Shown: positions 7,810-16,220, counted from the first letter of the stretch. The stretch is DNA of 62,390 bases from Bdellovibrionales bacterium (GCA_016786465.1 JAEUWC010000028.1:1-62390), one strand, 5' to 3'. Notes: generated from the sequence alone by a model not told the origin. Program-made: numbers and translations.

Positions 7810-8971
7810 ATGACCACCAAAGGACTGCCCGTATTGGCCCCCCACGAAATCCGCGCGCGCTTGGAAGAAATGAAGACCAAGCTCGACTTCCTACGAGGTT
7901 CGCTTTGACCTGACGATCAAACAGCGCAGGATCGACGAACTCTCCCACCTTTCCACACAGCCTGAATTCTGGAACGATAACCGCAAGGCGCAAACGCTGA
8001 CTAAGGAAAAGTCGCGCCTGGAAGCCGAAGTGAATGAATTTTTGGATCTGGATCGCAGCTACAGTGATGCGACCACGATGAATGACCTAGCCAAAGAAGA
8101 AAACGACGAATCGCTTTTGGCTGAAGTCGGGCAGATGATTCACGATTTGGCGATCAAATTTGAAAACGCAGAATTCCGAAAAATGCTTTCGGAAGAAGCC
8201 GATCCAAAGAACGCCATTCTGACGATCAACGCGGGTGCCGGCGGCACCGAATCGCAAGACTGGGCGCAGATGCTTTTCCGGATGTACCAGCGCTACGGCG
8301 AAGACAAAGGCTTTAAGGTTTCTGTGATGGACGTTTTGCCGGGTGAAACCGCCGGCATCAAGAACGTCACGATGACGATTTCAGGTCCGTTTGCCTACGG
8401 CCAGCTGAAGTCGGAAGCCGGCGTGCATCGCTTGGTTCGGATTTCTCCGTTTGATTCAAACGCGCGTCGCCACACTTCTTTCACCAGCGTTTTTGTGACC
8501 CCGGAAATCGACGACGATTTTGAAGTCGTGATCAATCCCGCCGATCTTCGCATCGATGTTTACCGCGCAGGCGGGAAGGGCGGTCAGGGCGTCAACACCA
8601 CCGATTCCGCCGTTCGGATCACTCACAACCCTTCGGGCATCGTGGTCACCTGTCAGCAAGAACGTTCACAAATCAAAAACCGGGACTTGGCCATGAAGGT
8701 CTTGAAATCGCGTTTGTACGAACGGCACATGGAAGAAGAACGCAAAAAGCAGGCTGCCGTCGAAGACTCCAAAAAAGACATTGCCTGGGGAAGTCAGATC
8801 CGTTCTTACGTCCTGCACCCTTACAAGATGGTGAAAGATCATCGCACCGGCGAAGTGACTTCGGCTGCGGAAAAAACCCTGGATGGCGATTTGGACGCTT
8901 TCATCAAAGCGTTCCTAAAATGCCGAATCACGGGCGAATGGGCCCGCGGCGGCGGGGGCGACGACGTCTAA
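7810..8971 (+). CDS. prfB: Peptide chain release factor 2 (programmed +1 frameshift)
   Basis: RF2 reads UGA and UAA stop codons. The gene is in two frames. Codons 1-32 run from ATG 7810 to CTT (7903-7905), where frame 0 meets TGA (7906-7908). Slipping +1 over T7906 reads GAC next and continues to 8971, giving about 386 residues. The second frame holds SPFDSN (anticodon-mimicking SPF) and GGKGGQGVN (the GGQ peptidyl-hydrolysis loop). The interruption is therefore the classical autoregulatory frameshift and not a lesion. It starts 11 bases after the ybeY stop. Confidence 0.95.
7895..7909 (+). promoter_or_regulatory. prfB programmed +1 frameshift site
   Basis: GAGGT (7895-7899) acts as an internal Shine-Dalgarno-like element, three bases before the slippery CTT-TGA-C (7903-7909). 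The spacing and the CUU UGA C core match the classical RF2 autoregulation site. The SD-like element is shorter than the AGGGGG of E. coli. When RF2 is scarce, the ribosome pauses on UGA and slips forward. Confidence 0.92.
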
Positions 8972-8984
8972 AGGCGATCGGACC

Positions 8985-9617
8985 TTAGAATCCCACAAAT
9001 TGCCGTGCGAAAGTCACACCAAATGCGTTGGCGTTCAGTTCCAGGCCGCTTGGAAGTTTTGTTTTCATCAGCGTGTAACGCAAACCAATCAAGTCTTTTT
9101 CGCCGACCTGGTATTCGGCCTGAAGCAGAACGCCCGTGCTGGACGGCACAGATGACAACCCTGAAATCGTGAAATCGTAACCAGGGTTGCCCGCTTTTGG
9201 GGACGAAGACGGTTGAAGCCGGACGCCCGCGCCCATGCGAATCGGCGCGAAAGGCAGGTTTTTATGAACGGTGAAGTCGATGGGTGTCCGAAGCCAGGTG
9301 TTTGGAATCGAGAATTTAGTGAAGTAAAAATCCATCGAAAACTTCAGTCCGATGCCGACCTGAAATTCTAGATCCGGGATCGTCGCAATCGGCGAATAGG
9401 CGCCTTCGATCGAATAGTTGAAGCCGGCGCCGGCTTTCAAAGTGTTGGTGCTTGTACCGTTAAGCGAACTGGACGAACTGTCCGTCGTGGTCAGCACTGG
9501 GTCGCCGCCAAATTCGATTCCTCCACGCGAAAAAAGTCGAAAGCCCGCAACTGCGCTTGAAGCGCTAAAAGAAATCACAAGACCAGTCACGGCCAGAAGT
9601 CGGACAAAAGTTTTCAT
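8985..9617 (-). CDS. Small outer-membrane beta-barrel protein
   Basis: A 210-residue exported protein with signal peptide ending near SAVAGF. The mature part alternates short amphipathic strands with Ser/Thr-rich loops and ends in FGVTFARQFVGF, consistent with an OmpA/OmpW-size barrel and a C-terminal beta-signal. Its stop lies 13 bases from that of the convergent prfB. No specific family is recognised. Confidence 0.6.
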   Translation of the reverse strand: MKTFVRLLAVTGLVISFSASSAVAGFRLFSRGGIEFGGDPVLTTTDSSSSSLNGTSTNTLKAGAGFNYSIEGAYSPIATIPDLEFQVGIGLKFSMDFYFTKFSIPNTWLRTPIDFTVHKNLPFAPIRMGAGVRLQPSSSPKAGNPGYDFTISGLSSVPSSTGVLLQAEYQVGEKDLIGLRYTLMKTKLPSGLELNANAFGVTFARQFVGF

Positions 9618-9674
9618 TTGGGGGCACCCTAAAGGATTTTACTCTGTGCGGCAACCGTGTATGTTCCGCGCATT

Positions 9675-10364
9675 ATGAAAATGAATGCAGTGACATTCTT
9701 TGCCGTGATCACCGTTTTTGCGTCTAGCGGTTGCGCCACTCGCAATCCTGGAATGCGAATCCTTTCATCAGTTGAAGACGGCGAAGTCGGGTTGAAAGTC
9801 GATAAAGCTTTGGTCGAAAAAGCAGCGAAAATCAAAGAAGCCAAAGAAGGGATCACGATTTACCGAACCAAGCTTCCCGAAGGCTTCGCTCTTTCTGATG
9901 ACGACAAATCAGTTCAGGTCAAACCCGAATACCGTGCGAATTATCAATTCATGGGCGAAATCGAATCTGATTTCATGAAAGTCGATGGCAGTGAATACTT
10001 CCAAAACTGGCTCTGGGTGCCAGAATACACGGACAGCTGGCGTAACGTTTACTGTGGTGCTCAGGCGCCGCTGAAAGCCCTGACTTTGGGAACTTACAGC
10101 TACATGCCAACATTTTGGGTTTGCAATACCGCACTTCCGTCCGATGAAGACTCGCGCCTGGAAAGCCATATGGCGAATTTGAAAAAGATGGCCACAGTGA
10201 TGGATGGGGATGTCGTGATTCTAGTTGGTTCTAAGGACCTGCACGTGACCACGGTTTCAAGATATTCCAGCAGTACCAGCGTGACTCAGATGACGGCGTT
10301 GAAGGCCTTGGTGTTTCGTACCGTCAAGTCGCCCAAGAAAAAGGCAAAAGGGACTGAAGCTTAG
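9675..10364 (+). CDS. Lipoprotein of unknown function
   Basis: Predicted lipoprotein with signal peptide and lipobox SSGC near residue 17. The ATG at 9675 gives a normal signal peptide; a GTG six codons upstream is less likely. The mature part is about 210 residues, with a charged segment, a Tyr/Trp-rich middle (NWLWVPEYTDSWRNVYCG) and a basic C-terminus. It is divergent from the barrel gene at 8985-9617 and lies just before a tRNA gene. I do not recognise the family. Confidence 0.65.
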   Translation: MKMNAVTFFAVITVFASSGCATRNPGMRILSSVEDGEVGLKVDKALVEKAAKIKEAKEGITIYRTKLPEGFALSDDDKSVQVKPEYRANYQFMGEIESDFMKVDGSEYFQNWLWVPEYTDSWRNVYCGAQAPLKALTLGTYSYMPTFWVCNTALPSDEDSRLESHMANLKKMATVMDGDVVILVGSKDLHVTTVSRYSSSTSVTQMTALKALVFRTVKSPKKKAKGTEA

Positions 10365-10415
10365 TCTTGCCTTTTGGGTTTACCCCTACTAATAAAGTGG
10401 ACTCTCTGAAAATGC

Positions 10416-10492
10416 GGGGGCGTAGTTGAGTCGGTTACAACGTCGCCCTGTCACGGCGAAGGTCGTGGGTTCGAGTCCCATCGCTCCCGCCA
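10416..10492 (+). tRNA. tRNA-Asp (GTC)
   Basis: A full cloverleaf of 77 nt. The acceptor stem is GGGGGCG with CGCTCCC, followed by discriminator G and an encoded CCA. The D-arm is GTTGAGTCGGTTA. The anticodon loop CTGTCAC has anticodon GTC, and the T-arm is GTGGGTTCGAGTCCCAT. G73 is the expected identity base for Asp. It stands alone, followed by an intrinsic terminator. Confidence 0.97.
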
Positions 10493-10504
10493 TTTATTAG
10501 AGCA

Positions 10505-10538
10505 AAGCCCCCTTCTCACGATGGGGGCTTTTTTATTT
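10505..10538 (+). terminator. Intrinsic terminator after tRNA-Asp
   Basis: AAGCCCCC (10505-10512) pairs perfectly with GGGGGCTT (10523-10530) around a 10-base loop, followed by TTTT and more A/T. It lies 12 bases after the CCA end of the tRNA. Confidence 0.9.
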
Positions 10539-10637
10539 CTAGCGCACAAATCTATGAAATAATTGGTCTTTTCTGGGTTCCGATATCCGACCGTTTTGCT
10601 TTACATGTCGCTTGTGGCACGATAAACAGGCGTTCTT

Positions 10638-11399
10638 ATGGTGAAATTCACGCTGGTCTTATCGGGTTTGCTGGTCACTTTAACGGCTGCGGCTTCGCAG
10701 CCCAGTTATCAAGTCATTTCCGATGTCGACGACACTTTGAAATACGCCAACATTCAGAACAAGTTGGCCGCGGGCTGGAATGGCCTTTTCACTTCTAAGG
10801 AATTTGCGGGTTCCAGTGAATACATGCAGGCCGTGGTCGACGCACAAGCCAAGGTGAATTTCGTTTCTTCGACCCCTGAATGGTTACGCGGCAAGATCAA
10901 TCGATTCATCAAAAAACACGGCTTTCCAGATACCCGCGTGTTTTTGAAAAAGAAGATGAGCGACGATACCTATACCTATAAAACGGCTAAAGTGGCCGAA
11001 GTCGCTGGCGAAGGATCGGAACCTTTGGTGCTGATTGGCGATGATGTTGAAGTCGACGCAGAAGCCTTTACCGACTTCGCAAAACAAAATCCAAGCCGTG
11101 TTGCCGCAGTCTACATTCGCCGTGTTCGCAACCGTGCGCTGCCTTCTGGCGCGATTCCATTTACGACCTTTTTCGAAGTCGCACTTCGTGAATACCTGGC
11201 CGGACGTATCGAATTGGATGGCTTGGCTTCTGTTGCATCTGCAGTTTTGCAGGCCAAACACAAACTGGTCGTGCCTCGGTTCGGTTCGTGTGCGTCCCCG
11301 CAATCAGCCTTGGCCACAGACGATTTGACGCGGACCTTGGAATCCATGGTGAACGATCGAGTGGTTCAGGTCTGCCGCGATCACAAGCATCGAAACTAA
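10638..11399 (+). CDS. Secreted App1-like phosphatase (DUF2183, HAD-type)
   Basis: A 253-residue exported protein with signal peptide of about 19 residues. It shows SDVDDTLK near the N-terminus of the mature chain and LIGDDVEVDAEAF later. These match the DxDxT nucleophile motif and the distal acidic motif of App1/DUF2183 phosphatidate phosphatase-like HAD enzymes. VNFVSSTPEW fits the conserved motif II region. This suggests hydrolysis of phospholipid-derived or other phosphomonoesters in the periplasm. The substrate is inferred from the family only. Confidence 0.8.
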   Translation: MVKFTLVLSGLLVTLTAAASQPSYQVISDVDDTLKYANIQNKLAAGWNGLFTSKEFAGSSEYMQAVVDAQAKVNFVSSTPEWLRGKINRFIKKHGFPDTRVFLKKKMSDDTYTYKTAKVAEVAGEGSEPLVLIGDDVEVDAEAFTDFAKQNPSRVAAVYIRRVRNRALPSGAIPFTTFFEVALREYLAGRIELDGLASVASAVLQAKHKLVVPRFGSCASPQSALATDDLTRTLESMVNDRVVQVCRDHKHRN

Positions 11400-11409
11400 A
11401 CTGATTTTT

Positions 11410-11428
11410 GATATTGATAATCATTATC
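11410..11428 (+). promoter_or_regulatory. Near-consensus Fur box
   Basis: GATATTGATAATCATTATC matches the classical 19-bp Fur operator at 18 of 19 positions. It sits 26 bases before the ATG of the small gene at 11455, in a 55-base intergenic gap. It therefore probably places the downstream short genes under iron-dependent repression. Confidence 0.85.
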
Positions 11429-11454
11429 AACTTAGATAGGTTTGAATCAGGTCT

Positions 11455-11691
11455 ATGATTCGAACCAAACACCTTTTCATGAATGGGGACGGATTCGACA
11501 TCGAAATGAATCCGAACGGTGTGGTTCAGGTTTCTTTCGGCGCCACTCATGTCTGCATGAATTTGGAAGCCGCTATGGATTTGCGCCACCTCTTGGCCAA
11601 ATTTCTGACCGAAATTGAAGTGAACGAAGCTGCCCGCCCAGTTCACACGCCGTCGAACGTGGTGCTCTTGCCTGCCCGCAAGCAGCACTAA
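11455..11691 (+). CDS. Small protein downstream of a Fur box
   Basis: A 78-residue protein with no signal peptide or membrane segment. It reads as a compact alpha/beta domain (FDIEMNPNGVVQVSFG, then a helical MDLRHLLAKFLTEIEV) with a flexible His/Lys-ending tail. The AGGT upstream is a weak SD. It is the first gene after the Fur box, so iron-regulated expression is likely. No family is recognised; the strong operator and orderly spacing favour a real gene. Confidence 0.6.
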   Translation: MIRTKHLFMNGDGFDIEMNPNGVVQVSFGATHVCMNLEAAMDLRHLLAKFLTEIEVNEAARPVHTPSNVVLLPARKQH

Positions 11692-11708
11692 GTTCGGCGG
11701 CACTCTCT

Positions 11709-11736
11709 TTGCTCCTGTCGCGGAACAAAGGAGCAA
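11709..11736 (+). promoter_or_regulatory. Hairpin masking the ribosome-binding site of the 97-aa gene
   Basis: TTGCTCCT (11709-11716) is perfectly complementary to AGGAGCAA (11729-11736), with a 12-base loop. The right arm contains the AGGAG Shine-Dalgarno sequence of the gene starting at 11741. If it forms in mRNA it would block initiation, giving possible translational control. Confidence 0.5.
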
Positions 11737-11740
11737 TTCA

Positions 11741-12034
11741 ATGCTAAATAAAATCGTTCAATGGTTAGGTTTCGTCTCTGCTTTTGGCTCAACGGCCCAG
11801 GCGGCTGGCTTCGATTCAGTTCAAACCCCGGTCTTATTTCACGGCCAACAATCGGCGACTCTTTGTGTTCCCGTCCCTTCGGATCAATTGACCCTGCGTC
11901 CGCCGACCCATCCAGTTTCGGGTGGTCCGGAAACGGGACACTTGGTTCGGGAACTGTACGAAAACATCATTCGCCAGGGCACAGCGATTCGTGAATGCGG
12001 TTACACCGTCTGCGACGGCAACGGCAGTAAATGA
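11741..12034 (+). CDS. Small secreted Cys-containing protein
   Basis: A 97-residue protein with signal peptide ending at TAQAA. The mature part is about 75 residues, Pro-rich in the middle, with three Cys. Two of them are in the C-terminal ECGYTVCDG, a possible disulfide or metal site. AAGGAG lies just upstream of the ATG. It overlaps the next gene by 4 bp (ATGA). Lying in a probable Fur-controlled cluster, it may serve metal handling, but no family is recognised. Confidence 0.65.
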   Translation: MLNKIVQWLGFVSAFGSTAQAAGFDSVQTPVLFHGQQSATLCVPVPSDQLTLRPPTHPVSGGPETGHLVRELYENIIRQGTAIRECGYTVCDGNGSK

Positions 12035-12471
12035 ACGTGCCGGGGCTCGGTGCCAGAAATCAGGTCATTTCGGTTTTTCTTCGAGAATTCGATCTTCCGC
12101 GCGCGGAAGCGGAATTGATTTTTGATGATTTGCTGAAATGGCTGGAAATCTGCCGGCACCCCAGTCGGCCTGCGATCTTTCCGTGCATGTACGGGATTGA
12201 TCAAATGTGGCACAGCTTCATTCTTTGCACTCGGGCTTATGCTGAATTCTGCGCTGACCGATTCGGGGATTTTGTTCATCACGAACCCGCAGTCAAAGAA
12301 GCGCCCTTACTCGACCATCCATCAGCGGTTCAGAATCATGAACAGCTGATGGCTACAATCCAGCGGGTCGTCGACTGCTGGGGTCCTGCCGTCGCGACCC
12401 GTTGGTTTGGGGGCGAAAGTCCGGTCTGGGGACGCCGCCGAATCGAAGGCCTGAGACGGAGGTTCGAATGA
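12031..12471 (+). CDS. Protein with a WHSFIL...YAEFC...HH motif
   Basis: A 146-residue soluble protein. The segment IDQMWHSFILCTRAYAEFC followed by FGDFVHHEP resembles the conserved block of the family annotated as glycine-rich domain-containing protein-like (DUF1399-type), in which a Trp-His pair and a downstream His-His recur. The His/Cys content could form a metal site. It is coupled by ATGA overlaps on both sides, to the small secreted protein and to the GNAT protein, so the three are probably cotranslated. Function unknown. Confidence 0.65.
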   Translation: MNVPGLGARNQVISVFLREFDLPRAEAELIFDDLLKWLEICRHPSRPAIFPCMYGIDQMWHSFILCTRAYAEFCADRFGDFVHHEPAVKEAPLLDHPSAVQNHEQLMATIQRVVDCWGPAVATRWFGGESPVWGRRRIEGLRRRFE

Positions 12472-12923
12472 CCCAATTGATTTGGGAATCGGTCGATCCT
12501 TCCTGTTTTCGTGAAAAAGTAGCGGACTTCTACGCCGAAGAATTTGGGCGAATTCTGCCAGAAATGAAGCGAAAGGACTGGATCCGCTGGAAGCATTTCT
12601 TACTTTGGTCGGTTGGCAGTGAAAGGGCCCTGGTGGGCTGGCACTTTGGAAAATCTGCCGGCCCCGACCGGTTCTATCTGGCCAATACCTGCATCCTGCC
12701 GGCCTTTCGAGGCCAGGGAATTTACCAGGCGGCGATGCCTTTGCTTTTCCGAAAACTGCAAAAGTTGGGATTTCGAACAGTCGTCAGTCGCCACCTGGCT
12801 AAGAATTGGACCATTTTGCATTTGAAACAAAAACAGGGGTTTAGGAAAACCCGGGAAGACCAGCCCACTGCCGGCGGACTTGGGACAGAATGGTCACTTG
12901 CCCTGACCGAATCGTCGCGATAG
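12468..12923 (+). CDS. GNAT-family acetyltransferase
   Basis: A 151-residue GNAT-fold protein. TCILPAFRGQGIYQAAM matches motif A (the R/Q-x-x-G-x-G/A acetyl-CoA pyrophosphate loop), and LGFRTVVSRHLAKNWTILHLKQKQGF matches motif B. The ATG at 12468 overlaps the previous stop (ATGA) and is preferred to an in-frame ATG 22 codons upstream. It is the last gene of the presumed Fur-regulated cluster. The acetyl acceptor is unknown. Confidence 0.8.
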   Translation: MTQLIWESVDPSCFREKVADFYAEEFGRILPEMKRKDWIRWKHFLLWSVGSERALVGWHFGKSAGPDRFYLANTCILPAFRGQGIYQAAMPLLFRKLQKLGFRTVVSRHLAKNWTILHLKQKQGFRKTREDQPTAGGLGTEWSLALTESSR

Positions 12924-12932
12924 TCGAAAGTC

Positions 12933-13709
12933 ATGCTTCATTTGACGGCTTACCGTTTTATCCGCCTTCAGGATCTTCCGGCCTTGAAGGCCCGAATCCT
13001 AGACCTTGCTCGCAACCTAGGGTTGATGGGCACTGTTTTGCTGGCCGAAGAAGGCGTCAACATCCAGGTTTCGGGCACGGAAGACGCGATCTCCAGCTTC
13101 AAGGATTTTTGTCGCGAAAACTTCCCCGGTGTCGAAGATGCGTTCAAGGTTGCACAAGTTCCCAAGCACGTCTTTCCCAGGTTCTTGGTCCGAATCAAAA
13201 AAGAAATCATTTCCCTAGGTATTCCCGATGTCAGACCCGACCAGTTCACGGGCCCAAGGATTCAGGCGCAAGAACTGAAAAAGTGGCTGGACGAAGGTCG
13301 GCCTGTGACGCTTTTGGATACGCGCAACGAATACGAAGTTCGGGTCGGAACTTTTCGCGGGGCTGAAAGTTTTTCAATCGATTCGTTCCGAGAATTCGGC
13401 GCCAAGGCTAAACAGATCGCCCAAGATCCCCGATTTCAAGACCGTCCAGTCGTTTCTTTCTGTACAGGCGGGATTCGCTGCGAAAAAGCCAGCGCCCTAT
13501 TGATCCAGATGGGACTTAAAGACGTCTACCAGTTGGATGGTGGGATCATTCGATATTTTGAAGAAGTAGGTGCAGAACATTTCGAAGGCAGCTGCTTCGT
13601 TTTTGACGGGCGTGAAGCTGTGGATGGGGACCTCAATCCGGTTCCAAGATCGGATCAGCCTGACGAACAATTCGGACGATACAAAAGATCCTTGAATTGG
13701 GTCGGGTGA
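12933..13709 (+). CDS. trhO: tRNA uridine(34) hydroxylase TrhO (rhodanese-type)
   Basis: TrhO/YceA hydroxylates U34 of certain tRNAs on the path to cmo5U/mo5U. The N-terminal acylphosphatase-like domain (LLAEEGVNIQVSG, FPRFLVRIKKEIISLG) and the rhodanese domain (LLDTRNEYEVRVGTF, catalytic Cys in FCTGGIRCEKAS, YQLDGGI) are in canonical order. At 258 residues it lacks the long C-terminal Cys-rich tail of larger homologues. A 4-bp GTGA overlap links it to the next membrane-protein gene. Confidence 0.92.
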   Translation: MLHLTAYRFIRLQDLPALKARILDLARNLGLMGTVLLAEEGVNIQVSGTEDAISSFKDFCRENFPGVEDAFKVAQVPKHVFPRFLVRIKKEIISLGIPDVRPDQFTGPRIQAQELKKWLDEGRPVTLLDTRNEYEVRVGTFRGAESFSIDSFREFGAKAKQIAQDPRFQDRPVVSFCTGGIRCEKASALLIQMGLKDVYQLDGGIIRYFEEVGAEHFEGSCFVFDGREAVDGDLNPVPRSDQPDEQFGRYKRSLNWVG

Positions 13710-14629
13710 TCGCCCAACCTTTTTTCATGCTCCATTTTGTAGCCTTCAGTCTGGGCGTCGTTCTTCGAATTCTTCAAGACTTTCATCGTGCCGCCGGCGC
13801 TATGGTGAAAGAAGGCAAAAACTGGAAGATAGAATTTTTCTGGGCGGTTTTGCTCTATTTGGGGGCTTTGGTCCTAGCTGAAATCGTGGGTTATCAAGCC
13901 CACCGCACGTTCTGGTACCGATTCATGTGGGCAGGGGTCCCGATGGCATTTGTCGGAATCATTTGGCGCTATGGAAGGTGGATTCTACGGGAAATCCGCG
14001 AAGCGGATCTGATCCTGCCGACGGTCGTGCTTTGGTATTCGGTGCTGACATCTTGGTCCGAATCCGGGAACTGGTTTTGGAAAGTTCTTTCGGCAGTCTT
14101 TCTGGTTCCTTCGGGTATCGCCCTTTGGCAGATTTTTCACGATCAAGCGCTGCGTGCCGACCGAAGCACCGATTGGGTCAGGCGCGGGTTGATCGCATGG
14201 TATGGAATCACGCAAATGGCTTTTGCGTTTCAACTTTTCGTCAGGTCCGATATTCTGGGCCATTTCGCCGACGGATCACCTGAAACGGCGGTTCAACTTT
14301 TTGAATCGGGTTTCTATGGATTTTTGTCGATTCAATGGATGGTCGCGCTTTTGGTCTTTGTCCGGGTCTTCGCCCTGAACCGAAAGGCCAAGTACAAAGA
14401 AGACCGGGACGCCTCGCAGCTTTTGATTTCCCGGCTTTCCAATGATCAGGTTCATCCAATGTTGGCGCTGATTTTGGTTGTTCTAAATGCCGCGGGTCTG
14501 GGCGGAAATTATTTCTACCATTGGTGGGACGAAGGATTTCTTCTGGGGTCCCTATGGACGCTTCAACCCGTCGTTCTGAAATACGCGTCCAAGATCCCCG
14601 TCTTTTCGACCGCTCTTAAGCGAACTTAG
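13706..14629 (+). CDS. Polytopic membrane protein of unknown function
   Basis: About 307 residues with roughly seven hydrophobic segments, for example FFWAVLLYLGALVLAEIVGY, MWAGVPMAFVGIIWRYG, VLSAVFLVPSGIALWQIF, WMVALLVFVRVFAL and MLALILVVLNAAGLGG. I prefer the GTG at 13706, which overlaps the trhO stop (GTGA). A TTG at 13697 or an ATG at 13727 are alternatives. No catalytic motif or family is recognised. Its stop overlaps the convergent gene by 4 bp. Confidence 0.7.
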   Translation: MIAQPFFMLHFVAFSLGVVLRILQDFHRAAGAMVKEGKNWKIEFFWAVLLYLGALVLAEIVGYQAHRTFWYRFMWAGVPMAFVGIIWRYGRWILREIREADLILPTVVLWYSVLTSWSESGNWFWKVLSAVFLVPSGIALWQIFHDQALRADRSTDWVRRGLIAWYGITQMAFAFQLFVRSDILGHFADGSPETAVQLFESGFYGFLSIQWMVALLVFVRVFALNRKAKYKEDRDASQLLISRLSNDQVHPMLALILVVLNAAGLGGNYFYHWWDEGFLLGSLWTLQPVVLKYASKIPVFSTALKRT

Positions 14630-15756
14630 CGTTTCAGTGAAGCTGGCAACGCACGATAGGCCGACATCCACTGGTCCAGATGGTAATGAAATTTTTCGTG
14701 ATGGCGCGCGGGATGAGCATCAATCAGCTTGCGAATCTGGGGTTCTGCTTTTGCAATCAATGAAGCAGCTACGGCAAGGGAATCTGAATCGTAGCCTGAA
14801 ACTTCAGGATCATCCCAAAGCGCGGGTAAACTTCGTTTAAAGCTTTCTTCTTCCAGGAAGTTGAAGATTTCAGATCGCCCGCTGGTCAAGCCCGTGTTTT
14901 CGAATCCGTACGGAACCCATGCTTCGATGTAGTCCAAGTCACGACCAGATCCCATGACGTAAGTCCGATAGCCATAAAGTGAATAGTCGGGGTTGGCCAG
15001 GAAAAGGTTGGCAACCCGAATTTGACTGAAGGCCCTTGGGTCAAAGCGGTTCTTTGAAATCAAAGTGTCTATCCGATCCTGGTCGGAAGCGACTTCAGCT
15101 TTTGGAACCGGCTTCCAACCATAACGAAAAGCAAGGTCTTCGGCGGGTTCTAGAATCATCGCGTAATTCGGTTGGTTTTTCGAAGTGATCCAAACCAAGC
15201 GCGCCAAAGGCACTGCAAATCCCGCGGTTTCTAGAATCCGGTACTGCAGATGCTGTTCCAAAAGCTTTTCTTGTTCTTGTCGGTCTGGGTTTTTCTTGCA
15301 TGCTGAAACTAACTGAAAGGAATCCGACTGTGCTGCGATCCACAAAGGGTTCTTCTGTGTGGGTTCGGTGAATCGAATTTGCTGACTTTTCCAGTCGCAG
15401 GTCGAGCGGGTCACCCAATCCGATTCAGTGACTTGAACTGAAACTTTATAGTGGGTTGAATTGAGCCAGTCGTATTCAATGCGGCCCTGTCCGGTTTCAG
15501 AAGTGGCCAAGTGAAGCTTTAAAATAGAATTTTCTTCAAAAGCCGGTATGCGGTTTTCGCGCTGTGGTTGGTAAAAACGTGAAAAGGGTCGATGACTTTC
15601 TGCGGATCTTTCCAGGTAATCGGCTGGTGTCTGAACTGCGGAAGGGGTCATGAATCCGATCTTCAGCCAGCCCATTCGAACCGAAACGGCGAATCCGACC
15701 GAAAGCGCGATCACGCCCAACTGAATCCAAGAACCGATACGAAGACGGGTCTTCAT
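14626..15756 (-). CDS. Exported or membrane-anchored protein of unknown function
   Basis: About 376 residues when started at ATG 15756, where it overlaps the osmC-like stop by ATGA; a much longer ORF exists upstream but would run through osmC. One N-terminal hydrophobic segment (WIQLGVIALSVGFAVSVRMGWL) acts as signal or anchor. The large extracytoplasmic domain includes YAMILEPAEDLAFRYG and a C-terminal His-rich HPARHHEKFHYH. The middle vaguely recalls CotH-type proteins, but I cannot support that. Function unknown. Confidence 0.7.
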   Translation of the reverse strand: MKTRLRIGSWIQLGVIALSVGFAVSVRMGWLKIGFMTPSAVQTPADYLERSAESHRPFSRFYQPQRENRIPAFEENSILKLHLATSETGQGRIEYDWLNSTHYKVSVQVTESDWVTRSTCDWKSQQIRFTEPTQKNPLWIAAQSDSFQLVSACKKNPDRQEQEKLLEQHLQYRILETAGFAVPLARLVWITSKNQPNYAMILEPAEDLAFRYGWKPVPKAEVASDQDRIDTLISKNRFDPRAFSQIRVANLFLANPDYSLYGYRTYVMGSGRDLDYIEAWVPYGFENTGLTSGRSEIFNFLEEESFKRSLPALWDDPEVSGYDSDSLAVAASLIAKAEPQIRKLIDAHPARHHEKFHYHLDQWMSAYRALPASLKR

Positions 15757-16220
15757 GTGCCTTTCTGAACCTGAAACTGGGCGCGGCCTTGGTCGCGCAC
15801 TTCGCCATTTACCTTTAGGCTGTAAACGATTGGAGACACTTCGTTCACCATGGCGCTGACGCCGCAAAGCTTGGTCAAGGAAAGGTGTGCAGATTCCTTC
15901 AGCCGCTGGATCTGCTCTTCGGTCACGGAAGGCACCGAAATATCAAAGACCAGCTGCACTTCTTTAAACACCTTGGGATGCGTTGCCGTGGTTTCAGATT
16001 CGATATGGGCGTCGAATCGATCGGAAACGATCTTGTACTTTCGCATCAGCGCGGCCATGTCCATCGCCGAACAACCCGCAATCGCGGCTAAAAGAATTTC
16101 TTTTGGGCTAGGTCCACGGTTTTTTCCGCCTTGGGCAACCTGAGTATCGACCGTCAGTTTGTGGTCCCGAATTTCGGTTTCGAATTCGAATCCATCTTTG
16201 AAATGAAGAGAAGCTTTCAT
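15753..16220 (-). CDS. OsmC/Ohr-family thiol peroxidase-like protein
   Basis: A 155-residue protein of the OsmC family, which reduces organic hydroperoxides through two Cys residues. The first Cys is in LLAAIAGCSAMDM and the second in SLTKLCGVSAMV, both at the usual positions; GPSPKEILLAA is also typical. The YhfA-like subgroup is more likely than Ohr. It is transcribed ahead of, and coupled by a 4-bp overlap to, the exported protein gene at 14626-15756. Confidence 0.88.
   Translation of the reverse strand: MKASLHFKDGFEFETEIRDHKLTVDTQVAQGGKNRGPSPKEILLAAIAGCSAMDMAALMRKYKIVSDRFDAHIESETTATHPKVFKEVQLVFDISVPSVTEEQIQRLKESAHLSLTKLCGVSAMVNEVSPIVYSLKVNGEVRDQGRAQFQVQKGT

Noticed and set aside
7906-7908. 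In-frame TGA early in prfB, as if a broken gene or sequencing error
   Set aside because: The CTT-TGA-C context with upstream GAGGT is the known programmed frameshift of RF2, and the +1 frame carries all motifs.
11741-12034. Small Cys-ended protein as a RiPP precursor like methanobactin
   Set aside because: It has a clear Sec signal peptide, and no MbnB/DUF692, radical-SAM or cyclodehydratase gene is adjacent; the neighbour does not match a known RiPP maturase.
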